DNA of 24,184 nt from Sedimenticola sp. (lineage in GTDB: Bacteria; Pseudomonadota; Gammaproteobacteria; Chromatiales; Chromatiaceae), in the NCBI GenBank assembly GCA_027038775.1, contig JALWGP010000302.1:1-24184 (forward strand), given 5' to 3'. The position numbers and the translations under genes were made by a program. Shown one piece after another: positions 23,408 through 24,184 of the stretch; within the stretch, counting starts at the first letter, position 1; every line of letters starts with the position of its first letter. Below the pieces are notes generated by a model, which had not been told where the DNA came from, searched no databases, and saw nothing but the letters and a program-made list of their open reading frames with translations.

Positions 23408-24184
23408 TCAGTCCGTCTCTTCCGGCAGGCGTCGCTGCTGCGGTATCAGTTTCGCCGTCTTCACCGCGTTGTCCTGGATCTGCAATACCTCCACCGGGTA
23501 GCCGTTGATGAGCAGGCTGGTGCCCGGTTCGGGAATGCTCTCCAGCTGTTCGAGGATCAGGCCGTTGAAGGTGCGCGGGCCATCCGTGGGCAGCTCCCAG
23601 CCGAAGGTCTTCACCAGGTCGCGTACGTTGGCACCACCGCTGACCAGGTAGCTGCCGTCCTCCTGGGGAATCACGTCGGAGATGCGGTCGGTGGGATCGC
23701 TGGTGAACTCTCCCACGATCTGCTCCAGCAGGTCGCTCATGGTCACCAGGCCAAGTACGTCGCCGTATTCGTCCACCACCAGCCCCACGCGCCGCTTGGC
23801 CTTCTGGAAGTTGAGCAGCTGGGTGTTGAGCGGCGTGCCTTCCGGGATGTAGTAGGGCTCCTGGATCAGCGACTCCAGTTTGTCCGGCGTGAGCTCGCCC
23901 GCCATCAGCGCCTGCATCAGGTGACGCGCATGGATGAAGCCCACCACGTGGTCGATGCTGCCGCGGTAGACCAGGGCCTGGGTGTAGGGCATCTCCAGCA
24001 GGTCTTCCACCAGCTCGTCCCAGGGCTCCTCCAGGTCGATACCGTCGATCTCCTGGCGGGGAATCATGATGTCCTCCACCGTCGCCTTCTCCAGGTCGAG
24101 GATGGCCAGCAGCATCTTCTGGTGACGGTGCGGGATGAGTGCGCCCGCCTCGTTGACGATGGTGCGCAGCTCCTCTTTGCTCAG
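23408..24184 (-). CDS. yfjD: CBS-domain HlyC/CorC (CorB/YfjD-type) transporter, partial
   Basis: The C-terminal 258 residues of a CorB/YfjD-family inner-membrane protein; the 5' part, including the DUF21 membrane domain, lies beyond the right edge. The visible part starts LSKEELRTIVNEAGALIP just after the expected membrane domain. It continues with a CBS pair (about 30-150, including DIMIPRQEIDGID and VGLVVDEYGDVLGLVTMSDL) and the C-terminal CorC_HlyC domain (DGSYLVSGGANVRDLVKTF ... FNGLILEQLESIPEPG). The sequence closely follows the pattern of Escherichia coli YfjD as I remember it. This family is tied to magnesium and cobalt homeostasis, probably efflux. The gene is convergent with the SPOR gene, with only 2 nt between the stop codons, and is unrelated to motility; it marks the end of the flagellar cluster. 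Confidence 0.92.
   Translation of the reverse strand: MSKEELRTIVNEAGALIPHRHQKMLLAILDLEKATVEDIMIPRQEIDGIDLEEPWDELVEDLLEMPYTQALVYRGSIDHVVGFIHARHLMQALMAGELTPDKLESLIQEPYYIPEGTPLNTQLLNFQKAKRRVGLVVDEYGDVLGLVTMSDLLEQIVGEFTSDPTDRISDVIPQEDGSYLVSGGANVRDLVKTFGWELPTDGPRTFNGLILEQLESIPEPGTSLLINGYPVEVLQIQDNAVKTAKLIPQQRRLPEETD

Noticed and set aside
23393..23415. CGGAC/GTCCG hairpin spanning the two convergent stop codons
   Set aside because: The stem is 5 bp with a 13-nt loop and no T-run on either strand, too weak to call a bidirectional terminator.

Overview
The window is a near-complete flagellar export, basal-body and regulatory cluster from a GC-rich gammaproteobacterium. The polar-flagellum type is indicated by the fleS-fleR two-component pair, by RpoN (sigma-54)-type promoters of the -24/-12 class, and by flhF-flhG-fliA at the distal end, as in Pseudomonas, Vibrio and relatives. 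Base and codon use (third positions almost all G or C) and gene order suggest a free-living proteobacterium of the Chromatiales/Pseudomonas side of the class. The species cannot be named from this sequence.

Layout from left to right: (1) Positions 1-971 hold a solitary type IV prepilin gene behind its own sigma-54-type promoter and a long leader, closed by a strong intrinsic terminator. (2) Positions 1210-3840 hold a sigma-54-type promoter and fleS-fleR (sensor kinase and sigma-54 activator). (3) Positions 3849-11431 hold a sigma-54-type promoter and fliEFGHIJK: the MS-ring/rod adaptor, rotor switch FliG, export ATPase complex and hook-length ruler. (4) Positions 11558-19155 hold a sigma-54-type promoter and fliLMNOPQR-flhB-flhA: the C-ring, the stator-associated FliL and the membrane export gate. 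(5) Positions 19172-22024 hold flhF-flhG-fliA, which set flagellar placement and number and encode sigma-28. A candidate internal sigma-54 promoter for this segment lies inside the 3' part of flhA. (6) Positions 22034-23405 hold a 65-residue unrecognised ORF and a membrane-anchored SPOR-domain protein, where chemotaxis genes are often found in relatives. (7) A convergent, truncated yfjD/corB-type CBS-domain transporter gene runs off the right edge.

The genes are packed with ATGA, GTGA or TGATG overlaps and very short spacers, so most are probably translationally coupled. The inferred circuit is as follows: an off-window master activator (FleQ/FlrA type) with RpoN turns on fleSR and the fli promoters; FleR with RpoN adds later genes; FliA then drives the late class. 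FlhF and FlhG would control where, and how many, flagella are built.

The points most worth a second look are: the orphan six-cysteine prepilin with a sigma-54 promoter next to the flagellar regulators; FleR carrying GAFTSA instead of GAFTGA; a low-GC3 island in flhA containing a sigma-54-like site; a shared C-terminal G-[RH]-[LI]-D-x-Y-A tail on FliK and the small ORF after fliA; and a SPOR-domain gene in place of chemotaxis genes.
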